Source of the DNA: Desulfobacterales bacterium
GTDB lineage: Bacteria; Desulfobacterota; Desulfobacteria; Desulfobacterales; G020353555
Direction: 5' to 3'
Assembly: GCA_020353555.1 (NCBI GenBank)
Contig: CP070697.1
Location: forward strand, 6,274,658-6,311,603
Length of the DNA: 36,946 nt
The notes beneath the pieces were generated by a model, which saw only the letters and a list, made by a program, of their open reading frames with translations, ran no database searches and was not told the DNA's origin. Both the position numbers and the translations under genes were made by a program. Position 1 is the first letter of the stretch; each line of letters opens with the position of its first letter. Shown here piece by piece: positions 8,534 through 17,555 of the stretch.

Positions 8534-9781
8534 ATGCAAAAACCGACTCCATTCGTCTTAAAGAATGTCGTGATCATTGACGGTACAGGTGCCGCTCCGA
8601 TCGGCAGCGGTTCAGTGGTCGTGGAAGGTGACCGGATCAAAGAGGTTCTGCCGGGCGCGCCCGGTCGGATTCCCGCGCAGGCCGCGGTCCTGGACGGCCG
8701 CGGGCAGACCCTCCTGCCCGGGCTGATAGACGCTCACGTTCATGTTGCCTCCTCTGAAGCCAACCCCATGGAACAGCAGCGCCGCAATTATCCGTCCATA
8801 CAGGTTATCAACACCGTAAAAGTTCTCGAAGAAACCCTGATGCAGGGGTTCACCAGCGTGCGTGACTGCGGCGGCGCTGATCCGGGCTTCCGGGTGGCGC
8901 AGGAACAAGGCCTGATCCGTGGGCCGCGACTGTCTGTGAGCGGTCGCTTTATCTCTCAAACCGGCGGCCACGGCGACTTCCGCCTTCCGACGGAGATCTA
9001 TGACCCCCGGGAACTTCCCGCCGGGATGGCCGGCGGCGTGTACGACGGGGTGGACGCGGTTCGCAAGGCCGCCCGAGAGCAGCTTCGCAGCGGCGTCGAC
9101 TTTGTCAAAGTCATGGCCGGCGGTGGTTGCATGTCGCCGGCTGATGAGATCGATACCAGCCAGTACAGTCTGGACGAGCTCAGAGCCGTGGTCTGGGAAG
9201 CCGAAGCCGCCGGCAAATACGTTGCGGCCCACTGCTATTCGGATCGCAGCATCATCAACAGCGTCAAGTCCGGCATCCGCACCATCGAGCACGGTAACCT
9301 GTTGACCCAAGCAGGGGCTTTGGCGATCAAGGAGGCGCAGGCCTATCTGGTACCCACCATTGTCACCTATGAAGTCATGCCGGAGATGGGCCACAAGCTC
9401 GGCGTCCCCGCGAACAATTTGCGCAAGATGATCCAGGCGCGCGATCACGGCCTGGAGGCCCTATCAATCGCATACCGCAGCGGGTGCAAGATTGGCTCCG
9501 GAAGCGACTGTCTCGGTCCCATGCACGTGTTCAAAGGCCGGGAACTGGAGATCCAGGCGAAAGTCATGGGGCCCATGAATGCCATTGTGGCCGCCACCAA
9601 GACGAATGCTGAAATCATCGGCCAAGCGGATGATTTGGGCACGATCGAGGCGGGCAAACTGGCCGACCTGATCCTGGTGGACGGCGATCCGCTCAAAGAT
9701 ATCGGGCTGATCCAGAACTTTCACGAAAAGATAACGGTAATTGTGCAGGGCGGCTGTTTCTACAAAAATCTGTTGGCCTGA
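8534..9781 (+). CDS. Amidohydrolase (imidazolonepropionase/prolidase-like), first tandem copy
   Basis: This 415-residue cytoplasmic metal hydrolase belongs to the COG1228 amidohydrolase group. It has the full binuclear metal set: H68 and H70 in DAHVH, K192 in DFVKVMAGGG (the lysine usually carboxylated), H233 in AAHCYSD, H253 in TIEHGN, and D325 in GSGSDC. The C-terminal LGTIEAGKLADLILVDGDP is the typical beta-sandwich signature. Characterised relatives include Xaa-Pro and Xaa-Arg/Lys dipeptidases and cyclic amide hydrolases, so the substrate may be a dipeptide, blocked amino acid or lactam. It is followed 66 bases later by a very similar gene and then by a Dpp-type transporter, which suggests uptake and cleavage of one class of amides. 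Confidence 0.9.
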   Translation: MQKPTPFVLKNVVIIDGTGAAPIGSGSVVVEGDRIKEVLPGAPGRIPAQAAVLDGRGQTLLPGLIDAHVHVASSEANPMEQQRRNYPSIQVINTVKVLEETLMQGFTSVRDCGGADPGFRVAQEQGLIRGPRLSVSGRFISQTGGHGDFRLPTEIYDPRELPAGMAGGVYDGVDAVRKAAREQLRSGVDFVKVMAGGGCMSPADEIDTSQYSLDELRAVVWEAEAAGKYVAAHCYSDRSIINSVKSGIRTIEHGNLLTQAGALAIKEAQAYLVPTIVTYEVMPEMGHKLGVPANNLRKMIQARDHGLEALSIAYRSGCKIGSGSDCLGPMHVFKGRELEIQAKVMGPMNAIVAATKTNAEIIGQADDLGTIEAGKLADLILVDGDPLKDIGLIQNFHEKITVIVQGGCFYKNLLA

Positions 9782-9847
9782 AGACAGGCGACGATCATTG
9801 GGAAATTATGGAATATAAGGTGGTTTTCGATAACCAAGGAGACGCGG

Positions 9848-11095
9848 ATGAATGAACCCAGAAAAACAATCGTCTTTGAGAATGCAGTGATCATCGACGG
9901 CACGGGGGCCGAGCCGGTCGAAGGCGGTACCGTCGTCGTTGAAGGGGAACGAATCAGAGAAGTGTTGGATGGCCCGCCCGGCCACCTGCCTCCGGGTGCC
10001 GAGGTCGTGCCGTGCCGCGGCAAGACGTTGATCCCTGGACTAATCGACGCCCATGTCCACATCAGCTCGGTGGAGGCCGATATCGGAGAACAGCAGCGCC
10101 GCAACTATCCATCGGTGCTCGTCATTCGAACGCTTAAAATCATGAAGGAGTGTCTCGATCAAGGCTTTACCGCAGTTCGGGATTGCGGTGGCGCCGACGC
10201 CGGGTTCAGGATCGCAACGCAAACCGGACTTGTACCCGGGCCACGGCTTGCGGTCTGCGGCAAGGGCCTGTCCATGACCGGCGGCCACGGAGATGGTCGT
10301 TTGCCCACAGAGTTTCACAACCCGGTGAATTTTCCGGCCGGACTGTCTTGCGTCGTGGCCGACGGGGTGGATGCCTGCCGCAAAGCGGCTCGCGAGCAAC
10401 TGCGTCAGGGAGCGGATTTCATCAAGGTTATGGCCGGCGGCGGCTGCATGTCACCGGCGGACGAAATCGATACCGCCCAGTACAGCCGGGACGAGCTCAA
10501 AGCCGTAGTCTGGGAAGCCGAGTCAGCGGGAAAGTATGTCGCCGCTCACTGCTACTCGGATCGCTCGATCCTGAACAGTGTTGAGTCCGGCATCAGGACG
10601 ATCGAGCACGGTAACCTGATGACTGAGGCGGTTGCCTGCAAGCTCAAGGAGGCAGGCGCCTGTCTGGTGCCGACCGTGGTCGCTTACGAAGTGATGTCTG
10701 CGCTGGGCGAGAGCTACGGTGTGCCCCACATATACATCGCCAAAATCAGGCAAGCCCGGGAAAAAGCACTTGAGTCGCTTGCGGCAGCTTACAAGGCCGG
10801 TTGCATCATTGGTTCGGGTTCCGACTGTCTCGGCCCCATGCAAGTTCACAAAGCCAAAGAGCTCGAGCTTCAGGCTAAAGTGATGGGCCCCATGGGTGCC
10901 ATCGTCGCTGCCACAAAAACCAACGCCGCGATCATCGGCTGGGAGAAAGATCTGGGCACGATCGAAGCCGGCAAGCTAGCCGACTTGATTCTGGTTGACG
11001 GAAACCCCCTTGAAAACATAGCCATCCTGCAGGACTATCAAGAAAGACTGACGGTCATTGTCCAGAACGGCCGGTTCTACAAAAATATCGCCTGA
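9848..11095 (+). CDS. Amidohydrolase, second tandem copy
   Basis: Also 415 residues and collinear with the preceding amidohydrolase; by eye about two thirds of positions match, without gaps, so the pair arose by tandem duplication. All metal ligands are kept (DAHVH, DFIKVMAGGG, AAHCYSD, TIEHGN, GSGSDC). Differences cluster in likely substrate-facing parts, for example SGRFISQTGGHGDFRLPTEI in the first copy against CGKGLSMTGGHGDGRLPTEF here, and around LVPTIVTYEVMPEMG/LVPTVVAYEVMSALG. The ribosome site AAGGAG lies 8 bases before the ATG, far better than that of the first copy. The two enzymes may handle related substrates of different side chain. Confidence 0.9.
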   Translation: MNEPRKTIVFENAVIIDGTGAEPVEGGTVVVEGERIREVLDGPPGHLPPGAEVVPCRGKTLIPGLIDAHVHISSVEADIGEQQRRNYPSVLVIRTLKIMKECLDQGFTAVRDCGGADAGFRIATQTGLVPGPRLAVCGKGLSMTGGHGDGRLPTEFHNPVNFPAGLSCVVADGVDACRKAAREQLRQGADFIKVMAGGGCMSPADEIDTAQYSRDELKAVVWEAESAGKYVAAHCYSDRSILNSVESGIRTIEHGNLMTEAVACKLKEAGACLVPTVVAYEVMSALGESYGVPHIYIAKIRQAREKALESLAAAYKAGCIIGSGSDCLGPMQVHKAKELELQAKVMGPMGAIVAATKTNAAIIGWEKDLGTIEAGKLADLILVDGNPLENIAILQDYQERLTVIVQNGRFYKNIA

Positions 11096-11132
11096 TCGCA
11101 ACAGCCGGTATTTGCCCAGTCCGGTTTGACCG

Positions 11133-11162
11133 GATCGTTCCCGGGGCCGAATCGGCCCGATC
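11133..11162 (+). other. GC-rich inverted repeat between amidohydrolase and binding-protein genes
   Basis: GGGCC (11144-11148) and GGCCC (11154-11158) around a five-base loop are flanked by GATCG at 11133-11137 and CGATC at 11158-11162. No T run follows. It could attenuate or separate expression of the transporter genes, or be chance in GC-rich DNA. Confidence 0.25.
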
Positions 11163-11225
11163 AAATCGTGGCCGCACGACCCAGCGAGTGGGCCCTTCGG
11201 CGGTCATCATATTATGTCAGGAAGC

Positions 11226-11237
11226 AAAGGAGGTGAT
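11226..11237 (+). promoter_or_regulatory. Near-perfect Shine-Dalgarno sequence without a start codon
   Basis: AAAGGAGGTGAT matches the complement of the 16S rRNA 3' end over its whole length, but no ATG, GTG or TTG stands at a usual distance after it. It lies about 73 bases before the ATG of the binding-protein gene, which has its own AAAGGAGG site. It might be a ribosome standby or leader site. Confidence 0.3.
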
Positions 11238-11310
11238 ATCGCAACACAGCAAACGACGACTGAGTTTGACGCTATGATTAACCCGATTTCTGTCAGAAAA
11301 GGAGGCCACG

Positions 11311-12942
11311 ATGCGTATCAGAAGAAAGCTTAAAGAAGTCGCTTGGGTGCTGGTCGCGCTGGGTCTATTCCTGGGCCTTGCGGGCACAGGCCAGGCTGCT
11401 GAGTCAGGCGGGACCATCATCGAGGCCATCGCCACCGAGCCGACCAATCTTAACACCCTCAAGGCGGCGCGCAGACCGGAGTTCACGATTCTGCACATGA
11501 TGTTCGAGCCGTTGTTCACGGTAAACAAGAAGCTTGAGATCGAGCCGTTGCTGGTAGATTCCTACAAGGTTTCCGAAGATGGTCTGATCTGGACATTCAA
11601 GATCAAGGATGGCATTAGCTTTCACGACGGCACACCATTGAACGCCGAGGCGGTCAAGTTCTCGTTAGAACAGGATCAGGCCGGAAACCAGGGCGCCCGG
11701 ATCTCAGCCATCAAGGAAATCAAAGTGGTCGATGACATGACGGTCGACGTTGCTCTGAAGCATCCCTACCCCGTTTTCTTGACCGCCTTGTCCAACCCCA
11801 ACATAACCATTTTTTCTCCGACCGCGTACCAGAAAGCTCCCCAAGACTGGGGCAGTAAGGTCCTGGTTGGTACGGGCCCTTACATGTTTGAGGAGTGGAA
11901 ATCCGGCGATCGCGTGAGCATGAAGAGAAACCCAAGCTACAAACATGGTCCTTCCTTTGTCACGGACAAAGGTCCGGCCTACGCTGACCAGTGGATTATT
12001 CGGTTCATTCCCGAAATCGCCACGCTGATTGCCGAGCTGACTTCAGGTGAGGTCGACCTGTCCGACTACCCGACCGAGCGCGACGTGGATCGACTCGAGA
12101 AAGCAGCCGAGACCGACGTCATTGTGGATAAGTCTACGGTAGCGGTCTACATCAACATCAACTGTTCATCCGAAAATAAGCCCTTCGACGATCCAAGAAT
12201 GCGCTCGGCACTGTGTCACGCGATCAACGCCGGCGCGGTCCGCAAAGCGGCCATGAACAATATCGGTGATCCGCTGTATACCTCCATCTCGCCCCTGACC
12301 ATGGGCTACGACCCTGCTTCGGCGGAGATCGCCAAGCCATTGGTCGAGTACAGTCCCGAAAAGGCCGCGGCTATCCTCGACGAGCTCGGCTGGAAGGATA
12401 GCGGCAAAGGCTACCGGGAAAAGGACGGCCAACCCCTGGAGGTCGAATTCTTGGCCTTCAGCATCCCCAAGTTCAAGCGCATCGCCGAAGTCGCCACGCC
12501 CATGCTGGAAAAGGTCGGTTTTAAGGTCAACCTGAAAATCCTGGAAGCCGGCGATCTTTATGAGCGGACCCTGAAAGGACAGCACGACCTGTTATCGACT
12601 TCTTTGGTCGGCAGCGCCGGTATTGCCCTGGACGACATGGTGACAACCCTGCATTCCAAAAATCTGGGCACCATCGCCCAGTGGGCGCATTACAGCAAGC
12701 CGGAGATGGACAAGCTTTTGGATACCGCCTTGTATGACCTGGACCCCGACAAGCGCGCCGAGGCCCTCAAAGAGGCGCAGGAAATGGCTGCCAGGGACGT
12801 TGTCTGCATTCCGATCGCCAACGCCATGGAGATCTTTGGGTACAAGAAAACCGTCGGAGGAGTGGAAAACTATCGGACGCACCCCTGGGCCTACAACCAG
12901 GCCGACGAAACCAGAGCTCTGGAGTTGTGGCAAGGCAAATAA
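11311..12942 (+). CDS. DppA/OppA-type peptide ABC transporter substrate-binding protein
   Basis: A 543-residue periplasmic binding protein of the SBP_bac_5 family. A signal peptide covers about residues 1-30 (VLVALGLFLGLAGTGQAAES). Family landmarks are EPLLVDSYKVSEDGLIWTFK, ISFHDGTPLNAEAVKFS, GTGPYMFEEWKSGD and MRSALCHAINAGAVRKAAMN. It binds a peptide or similar solute and delivers it to the DppBCDF-type complex encoded directly downstream. The ATG has an AAAGGAGG site at good distance. The substrate range of this family includes dipeptides, glutathione, opines, nickel chelates and sugars; the adjacent amidohydrolases favour a peptide or amide ligand. Confidence 0.9.
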   Translation: MRIRRKLKEVAWVLVALGLFLGLAGTGQAAESGGTIIEAIATEPTNLNTLKAARRPEFTILHMMFEPLFTVNKKLEIEPLLVDSYKVSEDGLIWTFKIKDGISFHDGTPLNAEAVKFSLEQDQAGNQGARISAIKEIKVVDDMTVDVALKHPYPVFLTALSNPNITIFSPTAYQKAPQDWGSKVLVGTGPYMFEEWKSGDRVSMKRNPSYKHGPSFVTDKGPAYADQWIIRFIPEIATLIAELTSGEVDLSDYPTERDVDRLEKAAETDVIVDKSTVAVYININCSSENKPFDDPRMRSALCHAINAGAVRKAAMNNIGDPLYTSISPLTMGYDPASAEIAKPLVEYSPEKAAAILDELGWKDSGKGYREKDGQPLEVEFLAFSIPKFKRIAEVATPMLEKVGFKVNLKILEAGDLYERTLKGQHDLLSTSLVGSAGIALDDMVTTLHSKNLGTIAQWAHYSKPEMDKLLDTALYDLDPDKRAEALKEAQEMAARDVVCIPIANAMEIFGYKKTVGGVENYRTHPWAYNQADETRALELWQGK

Positions 12943-13032
12943 GACTAAACCAAGCAAGGCCGAACCCTGCAAAAAATCGGCAGAGGGTTCGGCCCGACCA
13001 CACAATGCGCAACACAGAAAGGGGTTGCCGTC

Positions 13033-13974
13033 TTGGGCAGGTACCTCGCGCGCCGGCTGTTGATGCTCCTGCCGGTCTTATTGATTGTCACGGTGTTGAT
13101 TTCCTCCCTCGTATACATGTCTCCGGGCGATCCGGTCAGGGTCATGCTCGGTCTGCGCGCCAATGAGGAAGCCGTTGCGAAGATCAGAGCCGAACTGGGT
13201 CTGGACAGACCCGTCTACATCCGCTACTTGAAATGGCTCGCCAGCACCGTCAAAGGTGATCTGGGACGTTCCCTGCAGAGAAATGAACCGGTCACTGAAA
13301 TGATTGCCGACAGCTTGCCCTATTCGGTTCAGTTGGCCTTCTTCGCCCTCGTGGTGGCGGTCGTTTTGGCCATTCCCGCCGGGGTGATCTCGGCCACCCG
13401 GGTCAATACCTGGATCGATAATTTTTTGTCGTTCTGGTCCCTTTTTTGGGTTTCCATGCCCGGATTCTGGGTGGCGATTCTGGGATTGCTTATTTTTTCA
13501 ATGCATTTGGGCTGGTTTCCGGTCTCAGGACAGGGCGGCCCGATCTGGACCCTGCAGGGCCTCAGTTACATCATTTTGCCGGGCCTGATACTGGGCTTCC
13601 GCCAGGTGGCGGTCATCATGCGCCTGATCCGGGCCAGTATGCTGGAGATTCTTAGCGCCGACTATACGCGCACGGCCCGCAGCAATGGGCTGGCCGAACG
13701 GGTCGTCATCTACAAGCACGCCCTGCGCAATGCCATGATTCCCACCGTGACCATATTCGGCCTTCAGATTCCGGAATTTTTGTCGATGTCCGTCATTATC
13801 GAAACGGTTTTTGCCTGGCCGGGAATGGGGCGCATGCTGGTAGATGCCGTGCTCAAACGCGATTATACGCTTGTCCAGGGTATTGTCCTGGTTTATGCGG
13901 TACTAGTGGTTTTGATCAACCTGCTGGTGGACATTCTCTACATCTACATCGATCCAAGAATCAAACAAGAGTAA
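13033..13974 (+). CDS. DppB-type ABC transporter permease
   Basis: The 313-residue permease begins MGRYLARRLLMLLPVLLIVTVL, the usual DppB/OppB first membrane helix, followed by the family motif SPGDPVRVMLG. The EAA-type loop that contacts the ATPases is at ARSNGLAERVVIYKHALRNA. Five or six membrane segments can be seen. The start codon is TTG (13033), behind GAAAGGGG at suitable distance. It forms the heterodimeric channel with the DppC-type protein encoded 25 bases downstream. The gap of 90 bases to the binding-protein gene is short enough for one transcript. Confidence 0.92.
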   Translation: MGRYLARRLLMLLPVLLIVTVLISSLVYMSPGDPVRVMLGLRANEEAVAKIRAELGLDRPVYIRYLKWLASTVKGDLGRSLQRNEPVTEMIADSLPYSVQLAFFALVVAVVLAIPAGVISATRVNTWIDNFLSFWSLFWVSMPGFWVAILGLLIFSMHLGWFPVSGQGGPIWTLQGLSYIILPGLILGFRQVAVIMRLIRASMLEILSADYTRTARSNGLAERVVIYKHALRNAMIPTVTIFGLQIPEFLSMSVIIETVFAWPGMGRMLVDAVLKRDYTLVQGIVLVYAVLVVLINLLVDILYIYIDPRIKQE

Positions 13975-13999
13975 GCGCCGGCCTGACGAGAGAAGACGT

Positions 14000-14875
14000 A
14001 TGAGCAAGAGCTCTCCGCGCAAAAGAGCTGAAACCCATCTGAAAGGCGCTCTCAGACGCATGCAGACAGACAAGGGCGCTCTGGCCGGAACGGGGATCAT
14101 TGTCATTCTGATCTTTCTGGCGGCCTTGGGCCGTTTTATCACCCCGTACGACCCCAACGAGCAAAACTATGATGAGATGCTTTTGCCGCCCAGTTTATCC
14201 CACCCGCTTGGGACAGACCAGTACGGACGGGATATTGCAACGCGCATCATCTACGGCTGCCGTTACGCTTTGCTGATCGGAGTGGCGGTAGTAGGCATTC
14301 ACTTTGTGGTCGGCGTCAGCCTGGGTTTGCTGGCCGGCTACTACGGCGGGTATGTGGAAACGATCATCATGCGCTTGGTGGATGTGATGCTTGCCATCCC
14401 TTCAGTGGTTCTGGCCGTAGCCATCGCGGGATTTTTGGGAGGCGGCATCCAGAATGTGATCATCGCGGTTGGCGCGATCGGATGGCGAGCTTACACCCGC
14501 CTGGTACGAGCCGAGGTGCTGTCCGCCAAGGAACAGGTGTTTGTCGAGGCCGCGCGTGCCATCGGCTGCGGGGACCTGCGGATCATTCTGCGCCACATCA
14601 TGCCCTACACCATGGCGCCGGTGATCGCCTACACGTCTTTAGGAATTGCAACGGCCATCCTCTGGTCGGCGGCGCTGAGCTTTCTGGGCATGGGCGCTCA
14701 GCCGCCGACACCGGAATGGGGGGCCATGCTGGCAGATGGAAGGGAGTACATGCAGGACGGCTGGTGGATCGCGACCTTTCCGGGTGTGGCGATCATGGTG
14801 ACAGTTCTGGGATTCAACTTTTTTGGAGACGCACTGAGAAACGCCCTTGATCCCAAAACGGAGAAAAGGATCTGA
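14000..14875 (+). CDS. DppC-type ABC transporter permease
   Basis: A 291-residue inner-membrane permease and partner of the DppB-type protein. It has the short cytoplasmic N-terminus of the family, then TGIIVILIFLAALGRFITPYDP, the conserved HPLGTDQYGRDIATRIIYG, and the EAA loop EAARAIGCGDLRIILRHIMP. The C-terminus LGFNFFGDALRNALDPK is the typical ending. The ATG follows GAGAGAAG. Its residues fit a complete, unbroken family member. Confidence 0.93.
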   Translation: MSKSSPRKRAETHLKGALRRMQTDKGALAGTGIIVILIFLAALGRFITPYDPNEQNYDEMLLPPSLSHPLGTDQYGRDIATRIIYGCRYALLIGVAVVGIHFVVGVSLGLLAGYYGGYVETIIMRLVDVMLAIPSVVLAVAIAGFLGGGIQNVIIAVGAIGWRAYTRLVRAEVLSAKEQVFVEAARAIGCGDLRIILRHIMPYTMAPVIAYTSLGIATAILWSAALSFLGMGAQPPTPEWGAMLADGREYMQDGWWIATFPGVAIMVTVLGFNFFGDALRNALDPKTEKRI

Positions 14876-14965
14876 AATGAGTAGCCTTGCGTGTGGGCCA
14901 CCGGAGCGATCACACATAGCGGTATTCGATTCGGACAATCAGGAATGTTAAAGGAGACGGGTTCA

Positions 14966-15946
14966 TTGCCGCCGGTTCTTGAGATAGCAGATCTCAAGGT
15001 TTTTTTCTACACTGATTACGGTGTTGTAAAGGCCGTAGACGGTGTTCGCTTCCATCTCAACGCTGGTGAAACGCTGGGCCTTGTCGGGGAAAGCGGCTGC
15101 GGGAAATCCGTAACCGCCATGGCTGTATTGGGTTTGGTCAGATATCCCGGTCGAATCGTCGCCGGCGAAATCATATACCATCAAAACGCCAAGAAGGTCC
15201 GACTTTCGGGCCTCGACCCAAAGGGCAGGGAGATTCGCTCCATCCGAGGCAATGACATTGCCATGATCTTTCAAGAGCCGATGACATCACTCAATCCCGT
15301 CTTTACCGTCGGTTACCAGATCATGGAAGCCATCATTCTGCACCAAAGACTCAATCGGAGACAGGCGCGCGAGGCGGCTATCAGCATGTTGGCGAAGGTC
15401 GGGATCCCTCTGCCGGAACAACGAGTCGACGAGTACCCCCATCAGCTTTCCGGCGGCATGCGCCAGCGGGCCATGATCGCAATGGCTCTATCTTGCCGAC
15501 CATCCATTCTCATCGCTGATGAGCCCACCACGGCGCTGGATGTAACGATCCAGGCTCAGGTGCTCGAACTCATGATGAACCTCAAAGCCGAGTTTCAAAC
15601 TTCCATCATTATGATCACCCATGATCTGGGTGTCATCGCCGGCATCGCCGATCGGGTGGTCGTCATGTATTTGGGCAAAGTAGTTGAGGAAGCCGGGGTT
15701 CGCGAGATCTTCTACAATACAAAGCATCCTTACACTCAGGGTCTGATGAATTCGGTGCCCTCGGTGAGAGGCAAGATCAGGGATTTGAAACCGATCCCGG
15801 GGGTCGTACCCGATGCTTTTGCGCTCCCAACCGGGTGTTCCTTTCAACCGCGTTGTTCACAGGTCTCGAAAATGTGCCGCACCGAAGCACCGCCATTGAC
15901 AGAAGTGGGGCCAAACCATTGGGTCGCATGTTGGCTGCATTCTTGA
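14966..15946 (+). CDS. DppD-type ABC transporter ATPase
   Basis: The ATP-binding subunit of the peptide-type importer, 326 residues from the TTG at 14966. This start is chosen because AAAGGAG (14950-14956) stands nine bases before it; the ATG at 14945 has no room for a ribosome site and the earlier GTG has none. Motifs are Walker A GESGCGKS, signature LSGGMRQR and Walker [13 protein letters not shown]. The oligopeptide-transporter C-terminal domain carries the cysteine motif [14 protein letters not shown], which in this family can hold an Fe-S cluster. It works with the DppF-type ATPase encoded next. Confidence 0.92.
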   Translation: MPPVLEIADLKVFFYTDYGVVKAVDGVRFHLNAGETLGLVGESGCGKSVTAMAVLGLVRYPGRIVAGEIIYHQNAKKVRLSGLDPKGREIRSIRGNDIAMIFQEPMTSLNPVFTVGYQIMEAIILHQRLNRRQAREAAISMLAKVGIPLPEQRVDEYPHQLSGGMRQRAMIAMALSCRPSILIADEPTTALDVTIQAQVLELMMNLKAEFQTSIIMITHDLGVIAGIADRVVVMYLGKVVEEAGVREIFYNTKHPYTQGLMNSVPSVRGKIRDLKPIPGVVPDAFALPTGCSFQPRCSQVSKMCRTEAPPLTEVGPNHWVACWLHS

Positions 15947-15953
15947 GGAAAAG

Positions 15954-16973
15954 GTGACGGAAAATAGTATTCTCCTCGAAATAAGGAATCTGAAAAAGCA
16001 CTTCCCGATTTATAAAGGGATTTTTCGCTCTGCCGCCGGCTGGGTCAAAGCCGTCGACGGCATCTCTCTGAAGCTGAAAAAGGGAGAGGTTTTGGGATTG
16101 GTGGGTGAGAGCGGCTGCGGCAAGACGACGGCGGGTCGGTCAATTCTCCGGCTATTGGAGCCCACTGCTGGAGAAGTCCTATTCTACAGTCACGGGCAGG
16201 CAGAACCGATCAACGTCACGACGGCTCCGCCCAAGGTAATCAAAAAGCTTCGTCAAGACATGCAGATCATCTATCAAGATCCTCAATCGTCGCTCAACGA
16301 ACGCATGACAGTGGGCTCAATTGTGAGCGAGCCGCTCCTAGTCCACAAAATTGGTGCCCCCAGCGACCGGGAGCAAGAGGCGGAAAAGTTACTCAAAGCG
16401 GTCGGGCTGGAGGGCGATCACATGGCCCGTTATCCCCACCAGTTTTCCGGAGGCCAGCGACAGCGGATCGCGATTGCGCGGGCCTTGTGTCTAAAACCAA
16501 AACTGATCATAGCCGACGAGGCGGTCTCGGCCCTGGATGTATCCATTCAGGCTCAAGTGCTGCTCCTTCTTAAGGAACTCCAAAATGAGTTTAATCTGAC
16601 TTACATTTTCATCACTCATGATTTGGCGGTGGTGCGTTACATCACCAACCGGGTGGCGGTGATGTACCTGGGCAGAATCGTGGAATCAGCCGCTACCGAA
16701 GAACTGTTCAACAATCCGCAGCACCCTTACAGCGAAGCTTTGATATCCGCCGTTCCCGTTCCGGATCCCGATTACCGGGTCAGGCGAATCCTACTTCAAG
16801 GAGATGTCCCCAGTCCGATCGATCCGCCTCCAGGTTGTCATTTCCATCCCCGTTGCCGTTATGCCGAGGATATATGTCGAAATGAGACTCCAACATATCG
16901 AGAACTGAGTCCCGACCGTTTCGTAAGCTGCCACCTCGCGGACAAGCTCAATCTCTGGTCTTTCAGCAAATAG
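15954..16973 (+). CDS. DppF-type ABC transporter ATPase
   Basis: The second ATPase of the importer, 339 residues from a GTG start with GAGGAAAAG before it, only seven bases after the DppD-type stop. Motifs are Walker A GESGCGKTT, signature FSGGQRQR and a Walker B reading LIIADEAVSALD, where alanine replaces the common proline after the catalytic glutamate, a tolerated variant. The C-terminal cysteine motif CHFHPRCRYAEDIC is present. It closes the operon; no clear terminator follows it. Confidence 0.92.
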   Translation: MTENSILLEIRNLKKHFPIYKGIFRSAAGWVKAVDGISLKLKKGEVLGLVGESGCGKTTAGRSILRLLEPTAGEVLFYSHGQAEPINVTTAPPKVIKKLRQDMQIIYQDPQSSLNERMTVGSIVSEPLLVHKIGAPSDREQEAEKLLKAVGLEGDHMARYPHQFSGGQRQRIAIARALCLKPKLIIADEAVSALDVSIQAQVLLLLKELQNEFNLTYIFITHDLAVVRYITNRVAVMYLGRIVESAATEELFNNPQHPYSEALISAVPVPDPDYRVRRILLQGDVPSPIDPPPGCHFHPRCRYAEDICRNETPTYRELSPDRFVSCHLADKLNLWSFSK

Positions 16974-17136
16974 GATTGACATGCAAACGCACTCAGTTGC
17001 CATTCTATGACAATTTCTCCAAATCAGATCGGCCCAGAGGGGAAAGACTATCTGGAAGCACCGGATGCGCGCCAAAACCAAAAGCACGGACCGCACAGCA
17101 TCCTTTCCATGCCAAAGCCGAGCTTGAGCCCTTTGA

Positions 17137-17301
17137 TCCGGTTCGATCCGCTTTCCTGAGGATATGTTAGCGGAACTGAAAATTCTCGCAAACAAGAAAG
17201 ATGTTCCTTATCAAAGTTTAGCAAAGATTTATCTGGCAAGACAAATTGCTTTGGAACGGCGCTCTTCGACTATCTCACCGAGAAATAAAGCCAGCCGATA
17301 A
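17137..17301 (+). pseudogene. C-terminal remnant of a CopG-type antitoxin gene
   Basis: After a TGA at 17134-17136, this frame reads SIRFPEDMLAELKILANKKD and then VPYQSLAKIYLARQIALE, ending at TAA 17299-17301. This is the ribbon-helix-helix end of CopG/BrnA-type antitoxins (isirfPEdmlaeLk...VPYQSLik.yLa). The usual N-terminal half is missing or lies in another frame upstream, and no toxin gene is next to it. An ATG at 17164 could still start a 45-residue peptide. I read it as a relic of a toxin-antitoxin locus. Confidence 0.5.
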
Positions 17302-17330
17302 GGTTTTGAACCTTCAGTGCCGGCAACGAG

Positions 17331-17530
17331 AAGCTCAAGGCTCAAAGCTCAAAGGCCGAAGCGGAAAGCGCAAAGCAAAAAGCCGGCGGCTGGCTGCGGG
17401 GGACCACGCCCCATCGCACCTGCCGCCTTCGCCCGCGGGTAAGAAGACTGACTTAATCTCTCTGTGCCTTTCAGCCTTGAGCTTTCAGCTTTCAGCTTTT
17501 TGCTTTGGCCCTTGAGCCTTGAACTTGCCC
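17331..17530. repeat. Imperfect inverted, low-complexity intergenic repeat
   Basis: The left side is built of units such as AAGCTCAAGGCTCAAAGCTC and GCAAAGCAAAAAGC; the right side (17460-17530) holds their complements, such as GCTTTTTGCTTTGGCCC and TTGAGCCTTGAAC. Together they could fold into a long, loose hairpin. The middle part, 17390-17450, is unrelated. The stretch from 16974 to 17555 otherwise holds only the antitoxin remnant. Confidence 0.45.
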
Positions 17531-17555
17531 TTTTGCGTTGTTAGCAGGTGCCACC

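Noticed and set aside
8612-9448. Minus-strand reading of 278 codons
   Set aside because: It is antisense to the first amidohydrolase; a similar shadow is expected in GC-rich genes.
11226-11237. 16S rRNA 3' end fragment
   Set aside because: The match stops after the anti-Shine-Dalgarno complement; the neighbouring bases do not follow the rRNA sequence and the strand context is wrong.
17331-17530. CRISPR array
   Set aside because: The repeated words are short, overlapping and in both orientations, without regular spacers.
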